Assembly (NCBI GenBank): GCA_025451995.1
Contig: JANWJE010000004.1
Coordinates: forward strand, 1 to 45,964
DNA length: 45,964 nucleotides
Source of the DNA: Parachlamydiaceae bacterium
Lineage (GTDB): Bacteria; Chlamydiota; Chlamydiia; Chlamydiales; Parachlamydiaceae
Direction: 5' to 3'
Of the stretch, positions 1 to 7,540 are shown one piece after another. The stretch's first letter is position 1. Each line of letters starts with the position of its first letter. A program made the position numbers and the translations under genes. The notes beneath the pieces were generated by a model. It ran no database searches, was not told the DNA's origin, and was given only the letters and a program-made list of their open reading frames with translations.

Positions 1-95
1 AGGCATTGTATTGATTTAATACTATGCCTCTTGCGATCTCTCAACCCCGGGGCTTTGAAGCAGCCCAAAAGTCCAAGATTCAGCTGGAAGCAGTA
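1..95. repeat. Family 1 palindromic element, left part outside window
   Basis: This is the right-hand part of a MITE-like palindrome: the central loop flanked by AGGCAT/ATGCCT, then one arm, ending in CTGGAAGCAGTA at 95 and followed by TA (96-97), the presumed target duplication. It matches the copies at 4208-4370 and 18921-19083. The 220 bases from here to the next start codon hold no gene that I recognise. Confidence 0.85.
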
Positions 96-314
96 TATAC
101 CAAATTAATTTTATTACAGAAAGGATTTCAAATCTCAAAGAGACAACCAGCTAACAGGTGGCAAATCCCGATGGGGAAAACAAATTGAAACGCAGAGGAA
201 CAAGCACGAGTCGCAAAGGCGCAGAGTTTTATAGTCCTCTTTCTCTTTGAGTTGGTTTTTTTATTTAATTAAAAATTTTAAAAATGTATAATTGTTTTGA
301 AAAAAAAAGATATT

Positions 315-1196
315 ATGAATATTCAATTTTTTAAAAGCTCAAATATTTCAATAATAAAAAATACGGTTCAGTTTATCAATAATTTAGATAAAAGAATCAT
401 TCTTATTGGATCGGCCATATTGGTGGGAATAGTGATATTTTCATCCTATTTTTTTTCCTCCCCCAAAAAAATAACTAAAATTGAAGAAAAAGCAGAAAAG
501 ACTGCCCCTTCAGTTTCGAAAGTTTTTAATCACACTTTCCCCACTACTCATTCTTCTGTCATTTCCGAAAACAAATGTTTAAAGATGAAAAAAGAGCTTT
601 TCGGACACGGAGCAGTTCATGGAATTGCAATTGACAAAGATTTCGATAGCCAATTCAAAGAAATAAAAAACGTAGAAACATTCATCTCAGAAAAAGATAA
701 AAATGATTTTGTCATCTTTTTTAGACAAATCTGGGATCATTTGAAGGTTGTTTTTTCCATGATTGAAGATATCTCTCGAGGGGATTTGTATGAAGAAGAG
801 ACTGATTTTGCGGATTCTTATAACTACAAAGGTTTGTTTTCAGAAGAAGATGGATCGGGAATAGGACGAAGATCTTTTAAAAGTTTAAATGAAAAACGCT
901 CTTATGAAATGGGAAGGTTTGAAGAAAAAAAATTAATGATGGGAGAAAAGCGCGACTATAAAAAACCGACGCAGATTGGCCTTTTTAAAAACGAATGGAT
1001 TTCGAGGGGATATTGTCATTGGGAATCAACAAATTATTTTGGGGAATTTGAATATAACAAGGAACTCAAAACCCTCTATATTTTAAAAGGGATAGCATGT
1101 GGCAAAGCCGATGAAGAAAAAAAATTTATTGGGACAATTATTCATCAAAAGACAAAGATTTATGAGAAAAATTCATTGATTGCGTGTATTGCTTAA
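315..1196 (+). CDS. Hypothetical single-pass membrane protein
   Basis: A 293-residue protein that I do not recognise. A hydrophobic segment at about residues 27-46 (RIILIGSAILVGIVIFSSYF) follows a short N-terminal region, so it is probably a bitopic inner-membrane or signal-anchored protein with a large, charged, Lys/Glu-rich C-terminal domain. The ATG at 315 is preferred. A TTG at 297 in the same frame would add six residues, but neither start has a strong Shine-Dalgarno sequence. The final 60 residues contain two cysteines and many aromatic residues, so this part is probably folded. It stands alone, with no operon partner in the same direction closer than 60 bases. A secreted or inclusion-associated role is possible but not shown. 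Confidence 0.7.
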   Translation: MNIQFFKSSNISIIKNTVQFINNLDKRIILIGSAILVGIVIFSSYFFSSPKKITKIEEKAEKTAPSVSKVFNHTFPTTHSSVISENKCLKMKKELFGHGAVHGIAIDKDFDSQFKEIKNVETFISEKDKNDFVIFFRQIWDHLKVVFSMIEDISRGDLYEEETDFADSYNYKGLFSEEDGSGIGRRSFKSLNEKRSYEMGRFEEKKLMMGEKRDYKKPTQIGLFKNEWISRGYCHWESTNYFGEFEYNKELKTLYILKGIACGKADEEKKFIGTIIHQKTKIYEKNSLIACIA

Positions 1197-1261
1197 AAAT
1201 GTACATACAATTATTATCATTTGTTATAGAGGTATGAACCCATATAAATTAAGGTGTGCAT

Positions 1262-1591
1262 GTGGAGCAATTCGTTGATTTGCTAAAAGAAGTAAATCTA
1301 GCTCAAATTTTTATCATTTTTGTTGGCTTGTGGGTGTTTTATAGTCGGTTAGATAACAAAATTGAGAAAAACAAAGCGGAATTGAAGCAAGATATTGAGA
1401 AAAACAAAGCGGAATTAAAGCAAGAGTTTGAGAAATTAAAGCAAGAGTTTGATAAATTAAAACAAGATGTCCAGAAACTTGGCGAAAAGGTGGATGATGT
1501 TGATCGACGGCTTTGCCGCATCGAAGGGAGCTTAGCGACACAAGGACACTGTCTTTTTAACCAGGCGCGGCCTGAGCAAAAGGCAGAATAG
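1262..1591 (+). CDS. Small membrane-anchored coiled-coil protein
   Basis: About 109 residues. The N-terminal third has one hydrophobic segment (AQIFIIFVGLWVFYSRL). It is followed by a Lys/Glu heptad region built from internal repeats (variants of EKNKAELKQ and EKLKQEF), then VDDVDRRLCRIEGSL, which reads as a long coiled coil. GTG at 1262 is chosen because AAGGTG lies five bases upstream; a GTG at 1256 is also in frame. The architecture of one helix plus a coiled coil is common in small bacterial proteins of unknown function, and no specific family is claimed. The repeated codons make this stretch liable to repeat-number change. Confidence 0.6.
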   Translation: MEQFVDLLKEVNLAQIFIIFVGLWVFYSRLDNKIEKNKAELKQDIEKNKAELKQEFEKLKQEFDKLKQDVQKLGEKVDDVDRRLCRIEGSLATQGHCLFNQARPEQKAE

Positions 1592-1596
1592 AAAAC

Positions 1597-1995
1597 TTAA
1601 CCATACGCGAGTAATAAAGCTTTGGCGACGTTTGCGATATAGGCATTCTTTTCATTTTTTAAGATGTTGGCTAATTTTAATCCCTCTTCTCTTTTGCCCA
1701 TCAAAAATAATGTTTTAGCCAAATTGAGAAGTGTGGGGCCATGGTCTTCAGATTCTAATTTGAGTGCTCTATCAAAACATTTTAAAGCCTTATCAAATGC
1801 GTTGATTTGAAGATAAAGAGCGCCGAGGGTTTGTGCATCATAAACGCTTTCGGGATCTAAGATTTCTAATGCTTCAAAGAAAGGGAGGGCAATATCATAT
1901 TTTCCTTGGCGAATGTACGAAAAACCGGTATAGCGCAAATCTTCAAAGTGCTCTTCGTTCCATTTCAACCTTTCTTTCCAATTGATCCCACTCAT
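1597..1995 (-). CDS. TPR protein, possible type III secretion chaperone
   Basis: A 132-residue, almost entirely helical protein with tetratricopeptide repeats: for example YTGFSYIRQGKYDIALPFFE, AQTLGALYLQINAFDKALKC and LLNLAKTLFLMGKREEGLKL, three consecutive units at about residues 22-120. Small TPR proteins of this size act as SycD/YscG-type chaperones in type III secretion, and chlamydiae encode several; that role is inferred from size, fold and neighbour only. The ATG at 1995 has AAGGA eight bases upstream, located at the end of the preceding gene (stop at 2002-2004), so the two genes are one operon. Its 3' end faces the 1262-1591 gene, five bases away. Confidence 0.75.
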   Translation of the reverse strand: MSGINWKERLKWNEEHFEDLRYTGFSYIRQGKYDIALPFFEALEILDPESVYDAQTLGALYLQINAFDKALKCFDRALKLESEDHGPTLLNLAKTLFLMGKREEGLKLANILKNEKNAYIANVAKALLLAYG

Positions 1996-2001
1996 CAGTT
2001 T

Positions 2002-2451
2002 TTATCCTTGCAAGAACTGTCCGACGCGACCGACAATAAAGCTAATCCAACTATTGATTTGTTTAATTTGCTCAAAGCAGCTCTTTAAAGTGTTCTTTTG
2101 TTTTTTTTCATCTTCCGTTTGGCATTCGATATCATCTAAATCTTTTTCGGTTTTCTCTTCTTCCTCAAAAGAGCCCAAACTTGGGGCCACTCTAAAAAAA
2201 CCAAAGGGAGAGCGGCGTTGATATCTAAACTTTGGAGGGGGAAAGAAATAAGCCCATGGATATTGGATCGCTCCAACGCCCAGCAAGATATCCATTTCCG
2301 ATAATTTTGGGAAAAAATCGAGAACTTGAATTTGAGGGGGGATGCTCGAAGCTTCATCTAAATGGTACTGCTGATTGATTTGTTCAATCATGGTCGTTCT
2401 GCGAGCATATTGGAGGTAAATTCCAATATCGAGTTTATCAATGGTTACCAT
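2002..2451 (-). CDS. Chlamydia-type conserved hypothetical, first gene of TPR operon
   Basis: A 149-residue soluble protein. It has a conserved-looking N-terminal half (LQYARRTTMIEQ, IPPQIQVLDFFPKLSEMDILLGVG, AYFFPPPKF), an acidic linker (EEEEKTEKDLDD) and a helical C-terminus ending in FIVGRVGQFLQG. It resembles small conserved chlamydial proteins found near type III secretion genes as I remember them, but I cannot confirm the family (possibly DUF5399). The start at 2451 has a good site, GAGGTG, six bases upstream. It is co-transcribed with the TPR protein; the stop and the next start are six bases apart. A role as an accessory to the TPR chaperone is an inference. Confidence 0.7.
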   Translation of the reverse strand: MVTIDKLDIGIYLQYARRTTMIEQINQQYHLDEASSIPPQIQVLDFFPKLSEMDILLGVGAIQYPWAYFFPPPKFRYQRRSPFGFFRVAPSLGSFEEEEKTEKDLDDIECQTEDEKKQKNTLKSCFEQIKQINSWISFIVGRVGQFLQG

Positions 2452-2520
2452 AATTACACCTCACAGCAGAGTTTAACGATATGATCCCTATTTTGCATTG
2501 ATTTTCTGCTCTAACCCTTT

Positions 2521-2628
2521 TTACTTAAACTTAGAGCCTGGCATAGGCTCTTGACCTTGATTCCATATTTTATTGGCGATTTCTTCAAAAGTTTCAGCGA
2601 AACCTTTATTTTCTTTAAAATTAGCCAT
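2521..2628 (-). CDS. Possible 35-residue small protein
   Basis: A short ORF upstream of and in the same direction as the 2451 gene. It begins MANFKENKGFAETFEEIA and ends PMPGSKFK. Composition and periodicity look protein-like (an amphipathic helix, then a Pro/Gly tail). AAAGAGA lies just upstream as a weak ribosome site. After the TAA the same frame continues ten codons (KGLEQKINAK) before the next stop, so it may be a truncated form of a slightly longer protein. Type III needle-associated proteins are similarly small, but there is no motif to claim that identity. Confidence 0.35.
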   Translation of the reverse strand: MANFKENKGFAETFEEIANKIWNQGQEPMPGSKFK

Positions 2629-2715
2629 AAAAGTCTCTTTTGTTTAAGAAAACCCTACAGTATAATTATCTCATAATTTAAATTTAGTTAAAATAATAAT
2701 TTAAACAGGTGACCC

Positions 2716-3504
2716 ATGATCTACCAACCGCTAATCAATCACGCACATACCCATGATTTACGCTTAAATACCTTAGTTCACGATGAGGAAAACCAGTTAG
2801 AACAAACATCGGAAAATATTTCCGAAGAAATTGTCGTTAGAGCGATTTGGAATCAAAGATGTCAAAGAACGAAGGAGTTAGCAAAAACTGGATTTAAATG
2901 GATATTCCCCTTCTGTCGCGATTTCACCGCAGAAGAAAGTGATGTGTTTCATGATCGATTATTAGAAGAAGGTGAGAATGAAACTCGACCCTCAGATTTT
3001 AAAACGGTACTGTTCTATACGCAAGGCACTTGGTGTTATCTCTTTTGTGAAATAGTCGATTCTTCCTTTAACGTCGGTACAATCCTTAGGATTGTCGCTG
3101 TTACCTCCCTTGTACCGGCAATTTTTTCTGAACCAAAAAGAACGGGGTGCTTATTTGTTGCCAATACTTTAGCCTACTTTACATTGATCGGAGTGGGTCA
3201 ATATTATAGCAACCCCACGATAAAAAGTTTATTTTTTAGGAGTATAGGGATAATCTGTCTGCCCCTTTCTGCCATGGCTGTCGAAGAATGTGCTATGAAA
3301 AATGGAAAGGCTTCAACTGCAAGTATGATTGGCACAGTAGCCCTTATCACTTCAATCTATTGCATGGTGATTTTTTCACAAATGGACCCACAAAAAAATC
3401 ACATTTCTGAAGATACATTCACGGCAATATCGCTTTCTTCCATTCCCTTCCTTTTGGGAGCCAGTTATTTGGGGATGCAACTGGGAAAAACTATCCCGCG
3501 ATAA
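2716..3504 (+). CDS. Hypothetical multi-pass membrane protein
   Basis: A 262-residue protein I do not recognise. The first 115 residues are hydrophilic. The rest has about five hydrophobic segments: roughly 119-136, 143-163, 172-190, 205-224 and 237-256, separated by very short loops. A soluble N-terminus followed by closely packed hydrophobic helices is reminiscent of chlamydial inclusion-membrane (Inc) proteins, but the classical bilobed Inc hairpin is not clear-cut. The ATG at 2716 is preceded by ACAGGTG. An AT-rich leader (2640-2700) with TATAAT-like runs separates it from the divergent gene at 2628. Confidence 0.65.
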   Translation: MIYQPLINHAHTHDLRLNTLVHDEENQLEQTSENISEEIVVRAIWNQRCQRTKELAKTGFKWIFPFCRDFTAEESDVFHDRLLEEGENETRPSDFKTVLFYTQGTWCYLFCEIVDSSFNVGTILRIVAVTSLVPAIFSEPKRTGCLFVANTLAYFTLIGVGQYYSNPTIKSLFFRSIGIICLPLSAMAVEECAMKNGKASTASMIGTVALITSIYCMVIFSQMDPQKNHISEDTFTAISLSSIPFLLGASYLGMQLGKTIPR

Positions 3505-3557
3505 CATTTTCTTTACTTTTATTTATTTTTTATCAAAATTATTCAAAGGATTGGAAC

Positions 3558-4490
3558 ATGTCTACTATTCTTTTTTTTATTTTTATGTCAGTTTTTTGTT
3601 TTGCAAATAGTCAACCGATGATTATCGGTCATAGAGGGGCTTGCGGGTATGCTCCAGAAAATACGTTGCTCTCTTTTTCAAAAGCGATAGAAATGGGCGT
3701 CGATGCAATTGAACTCGATGTCCATACCTGCAAATCCGGCGAGTTGATCGTCATCCATGACGATACATTGGATAGGACGACAAACGGGAAAGGAGAAGTG
3801 TCGCAACTCACTCTATCGCAAATTAAGGAATTCCGATGCGATCAAGATCAAAAAATTCCAACTCTAGAAGAAGTTTTCAATCTTGTTCAAAAGCAATGCA
3901 TCATTAATATTGAATTAAAGGGATTGAATACGGCCAATCCTGTCGCAGATCTCATTCAAAAGTTTGTCAGCGAAAAAAAATGGTCCTATGACAACTTCTT
4001 TGTTTCTTCATTCGATCACCCGGAGCTTGTCGTTTTTCATCAACTTCTGCCCGCTGTTAAAACAGGGGCTTTAATGGAGGCGATCCCTGTTAGCTATGCA
4101 TCTTTTGCGATAGATGCAGAAGCCACTCATGCAGTATTATATTGCCACACAGTCAACCAAACATTTGTCGACGACGCTCATCAAAAAGGATTGAAAGTTT
4201 TTGTCTATACTGCTTCCAGCTGAATCTTGGATTTTTGGGCTGCTTCAAAGCCCCGGGGTTGAGAGATCGTAAGAGGCATTGTATTGAATTAATACTATGC
4301 CTCTTACGATCTCTCAACCGCGGGAGCTTTTAAGCTAGCCCAAAATTCCAATATTCAACTGGAAGCAGTATATACCGTCAACGAACCTAATGAAATGGTG
4401 TTTTTACAGAATTTGGGAATTGATGGATTTATTTCAAATTATCCAGATAAATTAATAGAACAATTAAACTCGACTTTGTTCAATTTTTGA
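3558..4490 (+). pseudogene. Glycerophosphodiester phosphodiesterase, interrupted by palindromic element
   Basis: The GDPD family hydrolyses glycerophosphodiesters to glycerol-3-phosphate and an alcohol. An N-terminal signal peptide (residues 1-18) predicts export. The family core is intact: HRG at 25-27, PENT at 33-36, ELD at 52-54, then HDDTLDRTT at 67-75, including the expected metal and catalytic His/Glu/Asp. At codon 217 the gene is split by a 163-bp element (4208-4370) flanked by TA. Removing the element plus one TA restores frame and gives YTVNEPNEMVFLQNLG, a typical GDPD C-terminus, ending at 4488-4490 (255 residues). As it stands, translation stops at 4221-4223 after 221 residues, losing the last barrel strand and helix. 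The restored 3' end is itself altered by a second element (4468-4628). It is probably inactive unless the truncated barrel folds. Confidence 0.9.
4208..4370. repeat. Family 1 palindromic MITE (163 bp) inside GDPD gene
   Basis: Terminal repeats are TACTGCTTCCAGCTGAAT and its imperfect inverse. The arms pair through GATCGTAAGAGGCAT/ATGCCTCTTACGATC to a 17-base loop. TA is duplicated at 4206-4207 and 4371-4372. There is no coding capacity, so it must have been moved by a transposase elsewhere; TA targets are typical of IS630/Tc1-mariner enzymes (inference). Element plus duplication is 165 bp, so the downstream frame is kept, but the element carries in-frame stops. Confidence 0.92.
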
Positions 4491-4628
4491 ACTCATCTTC
4501 GGAGAGAAGCTTTCTACAGCTAAATAAATTTCTCGGAAGGGGGAAAAACACCCCCTTCCTGCGCAATTTATTACGCTGTAGTTTGCTTCTCTCTCGAATA
4601 TTCGTCCAAAAATTGTACAAAGTCGAGT
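4468..4628. repeat. Family 3 palindromic element (161 bp)
   Basis: An imperfect inverted repeat with ends ACTCGACTTTG and CAAAGTCGAGT and matching inner blocks (CAATTTTTG, GAGAGAAGC, CTACAGC). It closes in a strong central hairpin, GGAAGGGGG/CCCCCTTCC. TAA flanks it on both sides (4465-4467, 4629-4631), a likely 3-base target duplication. It overlaps the last codons of the broken GDPD gene and supplies their present stop. No U-tract follows the central hairpin, so it is not a standard terminator. The rest of the interval to 4729 is AT-rich leader with no gene. Confidence 0.8.
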
Positions 4629-4729
4629 TAAACATAGATAGATCTTAAATTAAAACGTTATTGAATTTAAATTAGATAGATAATATTATCATTCTTTTTT
4701 TATTCTTTTTTTTATCAAGGTTCAACCAA

Positions 4730-7423
4730 ATGGATCCTATTTCGCATAAGCTCAATTATTCACTAAACACAACTCTTTACCAGCAAAACCAAACATCCTC
4801 AACTTCATCTTTACCTCCTGAAATTATTTCTTCTATTGAAATTCCAACTGCCGATGTTTCATCGCTTAAAAAACGATCGATCACGCAGGAAAAAGATCGA
4901 AAAATCAAGCAAAAAGGAGAAGAATTAAAAAAAGAAATGGTTGAGATGGACACGCTTTTGTATGAACAACCCGATGCTGTCTGGCTCTTAGAAGATTTGG
5001 CAATGCTTGTTAATAACCCAAATAATTATAACGTCATATTAGATCTCGATGGTAAAAAATTTTATGCTCATCGGGAAATACTCGCTTCAAGATCCCCAAT
5101 GTTCCGTGGTCTTCTATTCGGATTTTATAAAGAAAATGAACAATCAACCATCAAATTGATACCGGTGACCACACCAAAAATTTTTGAAAAAATTTTATTT
5201 TACATTTACACAGGACAAATAGAGATCACTTTAAATGATCTATTACTTATTTACCTTGAAGCTGATTATTATGAATTACAGGAATTAAAAGAATTATGCA
5301 TCAACACTTTTACTAAAGAATTAAACGAAGAAAATGCTTTTAATCTTCTTATTAAAACTCATGCTCATCCCGGGTTGGATCTGTTTTATAATGAAGTTTT
5401 ATTATATTGTTTACATGATGAGTCTTTGTTTACTTCTTATGATGATCTTCCAGAAAAGATTGCAAACGATATCGCGTTATTAAATGATTCGCCGCTATCT
5501 CTTAATATGAATGGAAACTGGATGGTTGATCAAGCCGAGCCCAACCTTTGGTTTGAATCAAAACTTGAGAACAGTCAATTTTTAATAAAGCCATGCGGGG
5601 AAAGAGAGGCTATTCTTTTTATAAAAATAGACCCTGTCAATCATTTTAGAAAAAAAACATTTCCCAACAATTATTATACCAACGATCCTTTTTATCAAAC
5701 CAGCTTTTATAAAAAAAATGAAACATTCACATTTGAATTAGGAAACAAGGAATGGGAATTAAAAATCGGTCAAAATAGTGATAATGGTGAAGACTCAGAA
5801 TTGGCTGAATCTTTGATTGCCAACACTAACTGCACTGCGATTGTTTTTGAAATTCAATCAAAAGAAAATAAAGCCATAGCGATCGATGGAAGGATCGTTC
5901 GTCTCAGTACGATTAGAGAGTATGGTCGGTGTTTCTTAGAAAAAAAGGACCTTTCTAATACTCGAGAAAATGTTTTTATCCATATAAAAAAAAGGGATTT
6001 TCATTTTGATGAGTGCGGCCAAGTCAATATCTACTCAAAAAATTATAACATAAAACATGACCCTCTTTTTTTTCAAATCAATATTAAATTACGGAATAAA
6101 AATCATCATCCCTCGCCCTGCACTGTATCTCATTGTACCAATGCGGTTTTTACATCTTTGATGAGACTGTCTGATACTTGCAATGAAGAGGCTAATTCTC
6201 TTGCATTTCAATGCGAGGACGAAGTCTTTTTTGTCTATAGATCCTTCTTAAAACAAAGAGCCCCTATCTTTTATCACAGTCTAAACCTACAAGAAAGCAG
6301 GTATTATCCCGATATTGAAAAAAATCTTTTCCAAATTTTTCTCAATTATATTTATACAGGCAAACTCACTTTGAACACTATCGAAAGGGGAAGAGATCTG
6401 TATTTACTTGCTCATCGATTTAAAATGGACAATCTCCTCGCATCTTGCAATCAATTTTTAAAAACAGAAGTGTCCATCCATAATGCCTTTGGACTTTTAG
6501 AAAAAATTGATAGGGAAAAAGAGGCGAAATTGTATAAAGAAATCATTAAAAAAATCGCAAGAAATGCAAGAAATATTTTCATCGAGGACAACCGAGATTT
6601 CATTGATTTAGAACCCTTGGATTTTTTTGAAATCTTAAAAAGTTCTCTCTTAAATCTTCGAGAAGAAGAAGTGATCAAAGGAACTGCATTATGGTTAGAA
6701 TCAAAACCAAATTGGGAGCAACTACTTGAACAAGCAAAACAATATCTTCGCCCTTCGCTCATTCATTTAAGAAATCTATGGATGATTGTTTCTAAAGTGA
6801 AAGTTAACGGCCAATCCTTTTTTTCGTCTGCTGAACTCCATGAAATGAGTATTAATATTTCTGAAAAAAAGAAAATCCACAAAGAAAGAGAAGTTAAAAT
6901 TCCTTGGTTATTGCCCATCACCGATACCACCTTTTATGTTCAAAAAGACCAGTACGCTGAAAATGAAACGATTGTTTATTGGCAAATTCCTCTATTTCTT
7001 GATGAGGATCTAAATACAAGAGAGGTTCTAGAAACGAAAAGTAATCGCTATGAATTAAGATGTCAATACGATGCTCACGAATACGATAAGGCGGAAGTGT
7101 ATTTCACTGTAAAAAAAATCAGTGAAAAAACAATCGCTTCAATTGAAGGCTATCTCGTCACTGAAGAGGATTTTAACAGTATAGAACTTAAACATAAGAA
7201 TAAGAATGATGATACATCTGATTCAGATTACGATTCCGATTCCGATTCCGATTCCGACGATCCAGAAGCTTTTTTACCCTATCCACTCCTTCACCAAAGG
7301 CAACGCTTTGGAGGAACACCCATAGTCATGCTAAATCATACAAGTTCCTTTTCAGAGCTATATCATAAGAGGTTTATTTTTAATAACTGTTTGCACGTTC
7401 AAGTGAGAATCCAAGAATTTTAA
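4730..7423 (+). CDS. Double BTB/POZ plus BACK protein, effector candidate
   Basis: An 897-residue protein with two BTB/POZ domains, at about residues 95-205 (VILDLDGKKFYAHREILASR, then FYIYTGQIEI) and about 488-590 (FVYRSFLKQRAPIFYHSL, then NYIYTGKLTL). The second is followed by a BACK-like helical region (about 590-700, with IKGTALWLESKP). BTB-BACK proteins are eukaryotic adaptors for Cullin-3 ubiquitin ligases; in bacteria they occur mainly in intracellular species and are usually acquired or host-mimicking effectors. The segments after each BTB look similar in design and may bind targets. Near the C-terminus (about 827-845) is a Ser/Asp run (DSDSDSDSDD). There is no signal peptide, so a type III route is plausible but unproven. 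No clear Shine-Dalgarno is seen before 4730. Confidence 0.85.
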   Translation: MDPISHKLNYSLNTTLYQQNQTSSTSSLPPEIISSIEIPTADVSSLKKRSITQEKDRKIKQKGEELKKEMVEMDTLLYEQPDAVWLLEDLAMLVNNPNNYNVILDLDGKKFYAHREILASRSPMFRGLLFGFYKENEQSTIKLIPVTTPKIFEKILFYIYTGQIEITLNDLLLIYLEADYYELQELKELCINTFTKELNEENAFNLLIKTHAHPGLDLFYNEVLLYCLHDESLFTSYDDLPEKIANDIALLNDSPLSLNMNGNWMVDQAEPNLWFESKLENSQFLIKPCGEREAILFIKIDPVNHFRKKTFPNNYYTNDPFYQTSFYKKNETFTFELGNKEWELKIGQNSDNGEDSELAESLIANTNCTAIVFEIQSKENKAIAIDGRIVRLSTIREYGRCFLEKKDLSNTRENVFIHIKKRDFHFDECGQVNIYSKNYNIKHDPLFFQINIKLRNKNHHPSPCTVSHCTNAVFTSLMRLSDTCNEEANSLAFQCEDEVFFVYRSFLKQRAPIFYHSLNLQESRYYPDIEKNLFQIFLNYIYTGKLTLNTIERGRDLYLLAHRFKMDNLLASCNQFLKTEVSIHNAFGLLEKIDREKEAKLYKEIIKKIARNARNIFIEDNRDFIDLEPLDFFEILKSSLLNLREEEVIKGTALWLESKPNWEQLLEQAKQYLRPSLIHLRNLWMIVSKVKVNGQSFFSSAELHEMSINISEKKKIHKEREVKIPWLLPITDTTFYVQKDQYAENETIVYWQIPLFLDEDLNTREVLETKSNRYELRCQYDAHEYDKAEVYFTVKKISEKTIASIEGYLVTEEDFNSIELKHKNKNDDTSDSDYDSDSDSDSDDPEAFLPYPLLHQRQRFGGTPIVMLNHTSSFSELYHKRFIFNNCLHVQVRIQEF

Positions 7424-7426
7424 CTA

Positions 7427-7450
7427 TACGGCTTCCAGCTGGAAGCAGTA
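7427..7450. repeat. Collapsed family 1 remnant (two ends fused)
   Basis: A 24-base near-perfect palindrome, GGCTTCCAGC/GCTGGAAGC within TAC...GTA. It equals the two terminal repeats of family 1 joined with the whole interior gone. It lies four bases after the stop of the BTB gene. No U-run follows, so it is not a good terminator. Confidence 0.7.
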
Positions 7451-7540
7451 TCTACTTATTTTGCGAAAATAATAGAAAAAAAGTTTGTTTTCTGTATTAT
7501 TGTTATAATTAATAATAAAAAGAAGTTTTAAAGGAGTTTT

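Noticed and set aside
1314-1541. Minus-strand ORFs opposite the coiled-coil gene
   Set aside because: They are low-complexity mirror images of a Lys/Glu repeat, with no ribosome site.
4142-4333. Small ORF across the GDPD/element junction
   Set aside because: It is out of frame with GDPD and mostly repeat sequence.
4535-4562. Rho-independent terminator in the GGAAGGGGG/CCCCCTTCC hairpin
   Set aside because: No T-run follows on either strand. It is the centre of a larger palindrome with a target duplication.
6451-6762. 103-residue minus-strand ORF inside the BTB gene
   Set aside because: It is a shadow of the BTB/BACK coding frame, with no ribosome site or family.
7485-7509. Sigma-70 promoter before the 7541 gene
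   Set aside because: TATAAT is present, but the nearest TTGTTT is only 13 bases away, so a -35/-10 pair is not convincing.
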